Source: Paeniglutamicibacter sulfureus
GTDB lineage: Bacteria; Actinomycetota; Actinomycetes; Actinomycetales; Micrococcaceae
Reading direction: 5' to 3'
DNA: 64,000 nucleotides
NCBI RefSeq assembly: GCF_030512175.1
Contig: NZ_JAULBL010000002.1
Span: 1,424,149 to 1,488,148, forward strand
Shown in pieces: positions 1-6,479 of this stretch. The notes beneath the pieces are model-generated. The model made no database searches, had not been told where the DNA came from, and was given only the letters and a program-made list of their open reading frames with translations. Each line of letters opens with the position of its first letter. Within the stretch, counting starts at the first letter, position 1. Both the position numbers and the translations under genes were made by a program.

Positions 1-504
1 CCGGTTCTCCACGGTGACATCGGCGTGGTCGGGGACCGCATCGGCGGCGAGATACGCCTCCTCCTGGGCTGCCCAATGGTCCCAATGCTCGGCAAAGACC
101 GCACCGTCGCGTTCCAGCGCCCTGACCTTGCGCGTGGCATCGGGAACCTGGACCCAGATCACTGCATCGAGCAGTTCGCGGGCGGCGGCACAGCCGGCAC
201 CCACGCCCTCGATGATCACGACGGGTGCGGGGGAGAGCGTGGAGCGCGGACCGGGGGTGCTTGCCGCCCAGTCCCAGTTGTTCCAGACCGCGGCCTCCCC
301 GCGCGACAGGGGTGCAAGGACCTGGGTGACATAGTCGTGGGTGCCGGCTTCCAGGCCGTCCCATCCGGGGTAGATGTCCTCGAGGTGGAAGAGTGCTACC
401 TCTCGGTGGCGGCGCAGCGCGGTGGCAAGTTCCGCGGCAAGCGTGCTCTTTCCCGCGCCCGATCTTCCATCGATGCCAAGGACCAGTACGGGGCTAGTTG
501 CCAC
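1..504 (-). CDS. P-loop uridine kinase-like nucleotide-binding protein (C-terminus beyond window)
   Basis: Runs off the left edge, with 168 codons visible. A hydrophobic first strand (VLVLGID) leads into a clear Walker A motif, GRSGAGKST, at residues 13-21. A second strand, VVIIEGVGAG, lies further on. This layout fits the uridine kinase/phosphoribulokinase-like P-loop fold, cytosolic and phosphorylating a small metabolite, but the substrate cannot be read from the sequence. The GTG start at 504 lies inside the end of the upstream phosphatase gene (11-nt overlap, different frame), so it is probably translationally coupled to it. An ATG-only search would miss this gene. Kinase family confidence is fair; specific function is unknown. 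Confidence 0.75.
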   Translation of the reverse strand, partial: MATSPVLVLGIDGRSGAGKSTLAAELATALRRHREVALFHLEDIYPGWDGLEAGTHDYVTQVLAPLSRGEAAVWNNWDWAASTPGPRSTLSPAPVVIIEGVGAGCAAARELLDAVIWVQVPDATRKVRALERDGAVFAEHWDHWAAQEEAYLAADAVPDHADVTVENR

Positions 505-1003
505 GTTGGGGCATGATGTGTGCGCGCACGTAGTCGAGAACGCCCGGGATGGCGGCGTTGACCATTTGCCAGCACAGGCGGAAGTCCGCCGAGTCGCCAA
601 ACCACGGATCATAAATGCCCTGGCCTTCGACCGGGGCCGAGGCCAGGGTCGTGTCGAAGGAGCGCATCATGCGCAAGTCGGGCCGGGGCACCGAGGAATC
701 GGTAGGCAGCATCTTTGCCAGCGTCGCAAGGTGATCCTGGTCCATGGCCAGCAGCAAGTCGACACCGGTGATCATGGCGGGGTCCAGCACCCGAGCCACG
801 TGCTCTTCGGCGTTGATGCCGTGGGACTGCAGGATGGCGGCGGCCCGCGGGTCGATCGCGTTCCCCACCTCGCCGTCGCTGGTGCCGGCGGACTCGACCG
901 AGACGTCGACGATTCCCGCATCGCCAAGCGCGGTGCGAATCATGTACTCGGCCATGGGGGAGCGGCAGATGTTGCCCGTGGACACTGTGATTATCCGGAA
1001 CAT
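494..1003 (-). CDS. Low-molecular-weight protein-tyrosine-phosphatase family protein with Ser in place of the catalytic Cys
   Basis: A 169-residue protein of the LMW-PTP/arsenate-reductase fold. The N-terminal P-loop reads VSTGNICRSP at residues 7-16. Family members have C-x5-R here; in this protein the nucleophile position is Ser8 (codon TCC, one base from TGC), while Arg14 is kept. The general-acid loop YDPWFG, with Asp132, is intact. An active enzyme would hydrolyse phosphotyrosine or similar esters in the cytosol. The Ser form would be expected to bind but not turn over substrate. A TAGACT hexamer six bases upstream of the ATG and no Shine-Dalgarno suggest a leaderless transcript. The kinase-like gene downstream overlaps it. 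A sequencing error is possible. Confidence 0.85.
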   Translation of the reverse strand: MFRIITVSTGNICRSPMAEYMIRTALGDAGIVDVSVESAGTSDGEVGNAIDPRAAAILQSHGINAEEHVARVLDPAMITGVDLLLAMDQDHLATLAKMLPTDSSVPRPDLRMMRSFDTTLASAPVEGQGIYDPWFGDSADFRLCWQMVNAAIPGVLDYVRAHIMPQRGN

Positions 1004-1009
1004 GGTTTT

Positions 1010-1015
1010 AGTCTA
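1010..1015 (-). promoter_or_regulatory. -10 box for leaderless phosphatase mRNA
   Basis: TAGACT on the minus strand ends six bases before the ATG at 1003, and no Shine-Dalgarno fits in between. This matches the TANNNT-N6/7-start layout of actinobacterial leaderless genes. Confidence 0.5.
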
Positions 1016-1123
1016 GGGCCCTGAAGCACCTCGTGACAGGACCAAACACGGTTCGCCGCGATGGTTATCGGATTGTGGCCTTGGCTGGGCCTTCCGAGGG
1101 GCCTGGTGCGGGGTTGCAGCGAC

Positions 1124-1744
1124 TCAGTGGATGAAGACCAGCAGGGCTGCGACGAAGATGAAGAGCGTGCCGAAGACCAGATTCAGGATCCGCTGGCCCC
1201 GCTCGGTGGCCGTGAAGCGGCTGAAGCTCTTGGCCGAGGCTGCGAAGAACAGCCACATCACCATGATGTCCACCGCCACGATGGTGCCGATGAAGACCAG
1301 GTACTGTGGCAGCGCGGGGGCATCGAGGCGAATGAACTGCGGTGTGAAGGCCAGGAAGAACACGATGGCCTTGGGGTTGAGCAGGTTGATCCACAGCCCG
1401 CGCCTGAACATCGAGAGTGCCGATTCCCGGCCCTTGACGTCAAGCTCCGCCGCATCCTGCGGCTTGGCCAGGATCAGCCGCACGCCCAGGTACACCAGAT
1501 AGGCGGCCCCGGCGTAGCGGATGGCGGTGAAGGCTGCCGGGGAACGGGAGACCAGCAGCCCGACGCCGGCAGCGACCACGACCACGTGCACCAGCAGCGC
1601 CGCCTGCTGGCCCAGGATTCCCCACATGGAACGGCGGAACCCGGAGTTCAGCGAGTTGGTCATGGTGTTGATGGCCCCGGCGCCCGGGGTGAAACTGATC
1701 AGCGTCGAGGCGCCAAGAAGCGAAAGCCACAGGGAAAGAGTCAC
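1124..1744 (-). CDS. LysE/RhtB family amino-acid exporter
   Basis: A 206-residue, very hydrophobic protein with about six membrane spans, the normal length for LysE/RhtB exporters. The family's first-helix motif appears as SFTPGAGAINTM near residues 17-28, and the second half carries NLLNPKAIVFFLAF around 121-134, the typical NPK loop. It would sit in the cytoplasmic membrane and export amino acids or related small molecules by proton exchange; the substrate is not predictable. The start is GTG at 1744 with TAAACT six bases upstream and no Shine-Dalgarno. The beta-glucosidase gene ends 50 nt upstream on the same strand. Confidence 0.85.
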   Translation of the reverse strand: MTLSLWLSLLGASTLISFTPGAGAINTMTNSLNSGFRRSMWGILGQQAALLVHVVVVAAGVGLLVSRSPAAFTAIRYAGAAYLVYLGVRLILAKPQDAAELDVKGRESALSMFRRGLWINLLNPKAIVFFLAFTPQFIRLDAPALPQYLVFIGTIVAVDIMVMWLFFAASAKSFSRFTATERGQRILNLVFGTLFIFVAALLVFIH

Positions 1745-1750
1745 CGCTCA

Positions 1751-1756
1751 AGTTTA
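1751..1756 (-). promoter_or_regulatory. -10 box for leaderless LysE-family mRNA
   Basis: TAAACT on the minus strand lies six bases before the GTG at 1744, with no Shine-Dalgarno between them. Confidence 0.45.
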
Positions 1757-1794
1757 GGGCAGCTCCCCGATCCTCCCGTACCCGCGGCCAGCCG

Positions 1795-3285
1795 TTACCG
1801 GCGGGCCGGCAGACGGTGCGAGGCCGCAACCTGCGCGTACCACTTGGCCGAGGCCTTGGGGATGCGGGCCTGGGTGTCATAGTCGACTCGCACGATCCCG
1901 AAGCGCTTGTCGTACCCGAAGGACCACTCGAAATTGTCCATGAGCGACCACACCAGATACCCGCGCACGTCCGCGCCCTGCTCCATGGCCCGGTGCGTGG
2001 CGCGCAGGTGCGCGTCGATGAAGGACAGTCGGTCCCCGGAATCATCGACAAAGCCCGATTCGTCGGCCACGTCGTCATAGGCGGCACCGTTCTCCGTGAT
2101 CACCATGGGGATGCCGGCCGGGCCGGTGTAGTGCTCCTCCAAGCGCAGCAGCAGGCGTTCCAGTCCCTCGGGTTGGACCTCCCAGCCCATGGCCGTGCGT
2201 GGCAGGTCCCGCCAGGCGCGCCCCACCTGTTCGCTGCCCACTATCGGGGAGCGGCGGGGCAGGCCGCGATCCGAGGCGAACACCAGCGACTCATCGGGTG
2301 CTGGCGGCGTCGTGGGCCCGGCCACCAGCTCGCCGTTGTAGTAGTTCACGCCCAGCACGTCGATGGGAGCGGCGATGACCTCCAGGTCGTTGCCGCGGAT
2401 ATGGCGTTCAAGTCCGGCCTCGGCCATGTCCTCGAGCACATCCGTTGGGTATTGGCCGCGGAAAATTGGATCGAGGAAGATGCGGTTGAAGGCGCCGTCG
2501 ATGCGCCGTGCGGCATCGACGTCGACCGCGTTGGCGGGGTTGGCCGGATCTGCCACGGTGAAGTTGAGCGTGATCCCCAGCCGGTGGTCCTTGTCCGCCA
2601 CTTCCCGCATGGCGCCGGTGGCCAGCCCGTGCCCCAGCAGCAGATGGTGCGCCGCTGCCACCGCCTCTTCCGGGTTCGTGTGCCCGGGGGCGTGCTCGCC
2701 GCCTGCATAGGAAAGGAAGGAAGAACACCACGGCTCGTTCAGCGTGGTCCAGTCGGTGACACGGTCCTTCAGGTGCTCGAACACTTCAAGCGCGTAGTCG
2801 GCAAAGCGGTAGGCGGTGTCGCGGTTGGCCCAGCCGCCGCGCTCCTGCAGCGCCTGCGGCAGGTCCCAGTGGTAGAGCGTGAGCCACGGGGCGATCCCGC
2901 GGCCCAGCAGCTCATCGACCAAACGCGAGTAGAAGTCCAGCCCCTTGGGGTTCAGGGTCCGGTCCCCGGGCTTGATCCGCGCCCACGAGGTGGAGAACCT
3001 GTAGGTGTCCAGTCCGAGCTCGGCCATGAGCGCCACGTCCTGCGGCATCCGGTGGTAGTGGTCCGCGGCAACGGATCCGTCGTGCCCCTCGAAGACGGCG
3101 CCGGGCACCCGGCAAAACGCATCCCAAATGGAATCCTCGCGGCCCTCCTCATGGGCGGCGCCCTCGATCTGGAAGGCCGCAGTGGCGGAGCCGAAGCGGA
3201 ATCCGGGCGGAAACTCAAGGGTGCGCGTGGAATCGAGTCCGGCGGCAAGCGGGTGGGGCGTGCCGGTGGTGGGGAGTTCGGTCAT
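1795..3285 (-). CDS. GH1 family beta-glucosidase
   Basis: A 496-residue glycoside hydrolase family 1 enzyme, expected to release glucose or related sugars from beta-glucosides in the cytosol. The N-terminus has the family segment FRFGSATAAFQIEGA at about 29-43. The acid/base Glu is E184 in TLNEPW and the nucleophile is E398 in ITENGAAYDD. There is no signal peptide. The length is normal for bacterial GH1. GAGG about 20 nt upstream and a C-rich stretch before the ATG give a weak ribosome site, so the start is supported mainly by homology. It stands apart from the marR gene upstream by a 200-bp repeat-rich gap. No sugar transporter or LacI regulator is adjacent. Confidence 0.92.
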   Translation of the reverse strand: MTELPTTGTPHPLAAGLDSTRTLEFPPGFRFGSATAAFQIEGAAHEEGREDSIWDAFCRVPGAVFEGHDGSVAADHYHRMPQDVALMAELGLDTYRFSTSWARIKPGDRTLNPKGLDFYSRLVDELLGRGIAPWLTLYHWDLPQALQERGGWANRDTAYRFADYALEVFEHLKDRVTDWTTLNEPWCSSFLSYAGGEHAPGHTNPEEAVAAAHHLLLGHGLATGAMREVADKDHRLGITLNFTVADPANPANAVDVDAARRIDGAFNRIFLDPIFRGQYPTDVLEDMAEAGLERHIRGNDLEVIAAPIDVLGVNYYNGELVAGPTTPPAPDESLVFASDRGLPRRSPIVGSEQVGRAWRDLPRTAMGWEVQPEGLERLLLRLEEHYTGPAGIPMVITENGAAYDDVADESGFVDDSGDRLSFIDAHLRATHRAMEQGADVRGYLVWSLMDNFEWSFGYDKRFGIVRVDYDTQARIPKASAKWYAQVAASHRLPARR

Positions 3286-3420
3286 GGCGGGGAGTGGTCC
3301 TCAACGATCATGAACGCACCAGCGTTCGGCCGACGGTTGCCACGAGCCTAGTGCGAATCGCCGCCGCGGGCCAGAGTCGGCGGGCAAGGCCGGGGGAGGA
3401 GCCCTTCCCGGAACGTGAGC

Positions 3421-3497
3421 CCGTGCCGCGCTCGCAGGGCCGCGCTCGCAGGGCCGCGCTCGCTGGGCCGCGCTCGCAGGGACGCGGCCCGGCGAGC
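3421..3497. repeat. Four imperfect 14-bp tandem repeats plus inverted copy
   Basis: The unit GGCCGCGCTCGCAG, or a one-base variant, occurs four times head to tail between about 3421 and 3480. It is followed by the inverse GGCGAGCGCGGC near 3491-3502. The last units can pair with the inverse copy to give an 11-bp G+C stem just beyond the marR stop, so it may act as the marR terminator. There is no T-run. Confidence 0.55.
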
Positions 3498-3501
3498 GCG
3501 G

Positions 3502-3966
3502 CTAGGGGTGCTCCGCGTCGTTCCGTGCCCTGTCCACGCCGGCCGCCGCGTCGGCCATGAAGCGGGAAACCAGCTTCACTTCCTCGTCGGTGTAGGTGGA
3601 AATGACCTCCATCATGCGCGCCGCCAGGGGCGCAAACATGGCACGCCCGTCGGCCTGCGCCTTCGGGGTCATCTTGATGCGGACCACGCGGCGGTCCTTG
3701 TCGATGCGCAGGCGCTCGATGTGGCCAACGCGCTCGAGCCGATCCAGCATGGCGCTGGTGGCCGGTGAACTCAGTTGCAGGGTCCGCGAGAGGTCGCCCG
3801 GGGTCGGAGGGTTTCCCGCACGTTCGAAGCGCATGATGACGGCCAGGGCGTTCATGTCCGTGCGGTGGGTCTTGTGCCGGGCCCCGGTCGATTCGACGTA
3901 ACGGTCCGATGCCTGACCGAACTGCTGAAGTAGCAGGACGAGTTCGAAGGCGGCGGCGGGATCCAT
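3502..3966 (-). CDS. MarR family transcriptional regulator
   Basis: A 154-residue winged-helix repressor. The helix-turn-helix lies in PTPGDLSRTLQLSSPATSAM and the wing in RIDKDRRVVRIKMTPKAQAD, which is the classic DR-x-R MarR wing. I chose the ATG at 3966 (MDPAAAFEL) because a TAGAAT hexamer sits seven bases upstream, which fits a leaderless transcript. An upstream in-frame extension to 4062 would run through the operator and is unlikely. It is divergent from the MMPL exporter and probably represses both genes through the palindrome at 3998-4010. The inducing ligand is unknown but is likely an MMPL substrate. Confidence 0.88.
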   Translation of the reverse strand: MDPAAAFELVLLLQQFGQASDRYVESTGARHKTHRTDMNALAVIMRFERAGNPPTPGDLSRTLQLSSPATSAMLDRLERVGHIERLRIDKDRRVVRIKMTPKAQADGRAMFAPLAARMMEVISTYTDEEVKLVSRFMADAAAGVDRARNDAEHP

Positions 3967-3973
3967 GCGGACC

Positions 3974-3979
3974 ATTCTA
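3974..3979 (-). promoter_or_regulatory. -10 box for leaderless marR mRNA
   Basis: TAGAAT on the minus strand lies seven bases before the ATG at 3966. The MarR-type palindrome at 3998-4010 would then be centred near -38, over the -35 region. Confidence 0.45.
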
Positions 3980-3988
3980 TGCCGGAAC

Positions 3989-4017
3989 TTGAAATAGTTC
4001 CATGATGGAAATACTCT
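3989..4017 (+). promoter_or_regulatory. Promoter of the MMPL exporter gene
   Basis: TTGAAA at 3989-3994 and TACTCT at 4012-4017 are separated by exactly 17 bp, an excellent housekeeping-sigma spacing. The predicted transcript begins near 4024 and gives a leader of about 50 nt. The palindromic operator lies entirely within the spacer, so bound repressor would block the polymerase. Confidence 0.6.
3998..4010. promoter_or_regulatory. Palindromic MarR operator candidate
   Basis: TTCCATGATGGAA is a perfect inverted repeat with six-base arms around a central G. It lies between divergent marR and MMPL genes, inside the MMPL promoter spacer and over the marR -35 region. MarR-family operators typically have this size and placement. 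Binding by this regulator is inferred. Confidence 0.6.
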
Positions 4018-4076
4018 TTGATGGATACGTAGCGGCATGTGGGCGCAAAGCCGCCCGAACAACGAGGGGTTGGATC

Positions 4077-6221
4077 ATGGGCAATCACGTCATGGGGGCC
4101 GGGAGTGGCCCCGGCCAGCGGGTAGTGAATCGCCGGCCCGGAACGGGCAAGGCGGTCTTCCGCGCGGTGCTGGCCGTCGTGCTGGTGGCGCTGTGGCTGG
4201 GCATCGCGGGCGTGGGCGGGCCGACCTTCGGCAAACTCGGCGAGGTGCAGACCAATGACCAGGCGGCTTTCCTGCCGGCCACTGCCGAGGCGACCCGCGC
4301 CCTTGAGTGGCAGGCGAAGTTCCGCACTTCCGACGCCATCCCGGCGGTGGTGGTGATTGCCGGGGAATCGGCCATCGACCAAGAGGAAATCAAGGCCCTG
4401 ACGGCATCGCTGAAGGACCTGGACGGACTGGACGGCGAGATTGTCGGTCCCTTCGCCTCCGAGGACGGACTTGCCGCCCAGTTGCTCGTTCCGCTGGATG
4501 GCAGTGGCGAGGTCGAGGATGCCGTAGAGACGCTACGGGCCGAGCTGGGCGAGCGGGTCCCCGCTGGCACCCGTGCCTACGTCACCGGGCCGGCCGGCTT
4601 CAGCGCCGACCTCGTTGAGGCCTTCGGCGGGATCGACGGCGTCCTGCTGGGCGTGGCGCTCGGCGCGGTCTTCCTGATCCTGCTGCTGGTCTACCGCTCT
4701 GTCCTGTTGCCCCTCACGGTGCTCTTCACCGCCGTCGCCGCGCTCTGCGCAGCCATCTTGGCGGTGTACTTCATGGCCAAGGAAGGCTGGATCCGGTTGG
4801 ACGGGCAAAGCCAGGGCATCCTCTCGATACTCGTCATTGGTGCGGCGACAGACTATTCCCTGCTGTTCGTGGCCAGGCACAAGGAAGCGCTGTCCGGCGG
4901 GAAGGATCGCTGGGAAGCGGTGGCGACTGCGTGGAAGCGATCCGCGGAACCGATCCTGGCCTCCGGCGGCACCGTGACCGCGGGCCTGCTGTGCCTGCTC
5001 TTCTCGGACCTCAATTCCAACAAGGCGTTGGGCCCCATTGGGGCCAGCGGCATCGTTTTCTCCATCATCGCGGCCCTGACGTTCCTGCCCGCCGCCTTGG
5101 CACTGCTGGGCAGGAAGGCCTACTGGCCCTTCATGCCCAAGCCGGAGGCCCGGCTGGCCCCCGAGGAGTTGCCCGCGGGCCTGTGGGGACGCGTCGCCGG
5201 TTTTGTCGGCCGCCATCCCCGACCCATCTGGGTGCTGACCGCGCTGGTGCTGGCCGCCGGGGCGCTGGGCATGACGCAGCTGAAGGCCTCGGGTGTGCCG
5301 CAGAGCGAACTGGTCCTGGGCCAGACCGATTCCCGCGACGGGCAAATCGTGCTGGGCGAACATTTCCCGGGTGGCACCGGGAGCCCCTTGTTTGCCATCG
5401 TCGATGAATCCAAGGCGAACGAGTTGCTGGCCTCGGTGCAAGACGCCGACGGGGTGGCCTCGGCCTATCTCCAGGCAGCCGACGGCGGGCCGGCGTTGGC
5501 CCAGGCCGGCAGGGAGCCACAGCTGGTCGAGGGACGCAGCCTGATATCCATCACCCTGAACGACGCCGCGGATTCCGATGCGGCCAAGTCCACGCTGATC
5601 GACCTGCGCGAGATGCTCCACCAGGTGGACGCCGGCTCGTTGGTCGGCGGAACCACCGCAACCCTGGCCGACACCGCCACGACCGCCCAAGCGGACCTGA
5701 TCAAGATCATTCCGCTGATTCTCGGTGCCATCCTGGTGATCCTGATGTTGCTGCTGAGATCGATCCTGGCCCCGGTGCTGTTGGTGGCAACCACCTTGCT
5801 CTCCTACGGCACGGCCATGGGCGTCTCTGCATGGGTGTTCAACGGCCTCTTCAACTTCGCCGGAGCCGATCCGTCGGTTCCGCTCTTCGGCTTTGTGTTC
5901 CTGGTGGCGCTGGGAGTTGACTACAACATCTTCCTGATGACCCGGGTCAGGGAGGAATCCCTGGTCCACGGGACGCGTTCGGGGGTCCTGCGCGGGCTGG
6001 CGGTCACCGGAGGGGTGATCACCTCCGCGGGCGTCGTGCTGGCCGCGACCTTCGCCGCCCTGGGCATCATCCCCATCATGTTCCTGGTCCAGCTCGGATT
6101 CATCGTGGCCTTCGGCGTCCTGCTCGACACCTTGGTCGTTCGGTCGCTGCTGGTTCCGGCGCTGGTCCGCGACATCGGCCCCAAGGTCTGGTGGCCGAGC
6201 AAGCTCGGAAGCACAAGGTAA
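4077..6221 (+). CDS. MMPL/RND family membrane exporter
   Basis: A 714-residue protein with two six-helix blocks and large extracytoplasmic loops, the usual MMPL (YdfJ-like) plan. Each block carries the Asp-Tyr pair expected in the proton path: ATDYSLLFVARHKE in the first and GVDYNIFLMTRVRE in the second. It would use the proton gradient to export lipids, drugs or other hydrophobic compounds. I chose ATG 4077 because GAGGGG precedes it by about nine bases. The ATG at 4002 lies inside the operator and before the predicted transcription start, so it is rejected. Control by the divergent MarR protein is likely. Confidence 0.9.
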   Translation: MGNHVMGAGSGPGQRVVNRRPGTGKAVFRAVLAVVLVALWLGIAGVGGPTFGKLGEVQTNDQAAFLPATAEATRALEWQAKFRTSDAIPAVVVIAGESAIDQEEIKALTASLKDLDGLDGEIVGPFASEDGLAAQLLVPLDGSGEVEDAVETLRAELGERVPAGTRAYVTGPAGFSADLVEAFGGIDGVLLGVALGAVFLILLLVYRSVLLPLTVLFTAVAALCAAILAVYFMAKEGWIRLDGQSQGILSILVIGAATDYSLLFVARHKEALSGGKDRWEAVATAWKRSAEPILASGGTVTAGLLCLLFSDLNSNKALGPIGASGIVFSIIAALTFLPAALALLGRKAYWPFMPKPEARLAPEELPAGLWGRVAGFVGRHPRPIWVLTALVLAAGALGMTQLKASGVPQSELVLGQTDSRDGQIVLGEHFPGGTGSPLFAIVDESKANELLASVQDADGVASAYLQAADGGPALAQAGREPQLVEGRSLISITLNDAADSDAAKSTLIDLREMLHQVDAGSLVGGTTATLADTATTAQADLIKIIPLILGAILVILMLLLRSILAPVLLVATTLLSYGTAMGVSAWVFNGLFNFAGADPSVPLFGFVFLVALGVDYNIFLMTRVREESLVHGTRSGVLRGLAVTGGVITSAGVVLAATFAALGIIPIMFLVQLGFIVAFGVLLDTLVVRSLLVPALVRDIGPKVWWPSKLGSTR

Positions 6222-6232
6222 CGGATCTCTCG

Positions 6233-6261
6233 TTCGGCGACGGGCCGGGTACTGATAGGCT
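6233..6261 (+). promoter_or_regulatory. Possible promoter of the DEAD-box helicase with long leader
   Basis: TTCGGC at 6233-6238 and TAGGCT at 6256-6261 are 17 bp apart. Transcription from here would give a leader of about 212 nt before the GTG at 6480. A hairpin with TTCGGCG/CGCCGAA arms (6425-6431 and 6440-6446) lies just ahead of the ribosome site. Long leaders are common on cold-inducible helicase genes. Confidence 0.4.
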
Positions 6262-6479
6262 GGTTACTTGTAGATCGGTAAGGTGCAAGCACTCTGCTTG
6301 CCATCCGAGGGTCTATGCGTCGACAGACTGGATTTCCCGACCCGCCGCATGCTCCGTCTCCCCTTGCGGGAGCCGCTCGCGGCCGGTCGATGTGCGCCTA
6401 GCGCCATCTTGGTTCTCTCTTTTCTTCGGCGACCACGCGCGCCGAAACCGTCGTGCGAAGCTTTGAGAGAAAGTACCAC

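Noticed and set aside
1816-3351. 511-codon open frame on the plus strand opposite the beta-glucosidase
   Set aside because: It is the antisense shadow of a clear GH1 gene with intact catalytic motifs. Long antisense frames are expected at this GC content, and the translation has no domain signs.
4002-4076. Upstream ATG extension of the MMPL exporter
   Set aside because: It begins inside the palindromic operator and before the predicted transcript start; ATG 4077 has a proper ribosome site.
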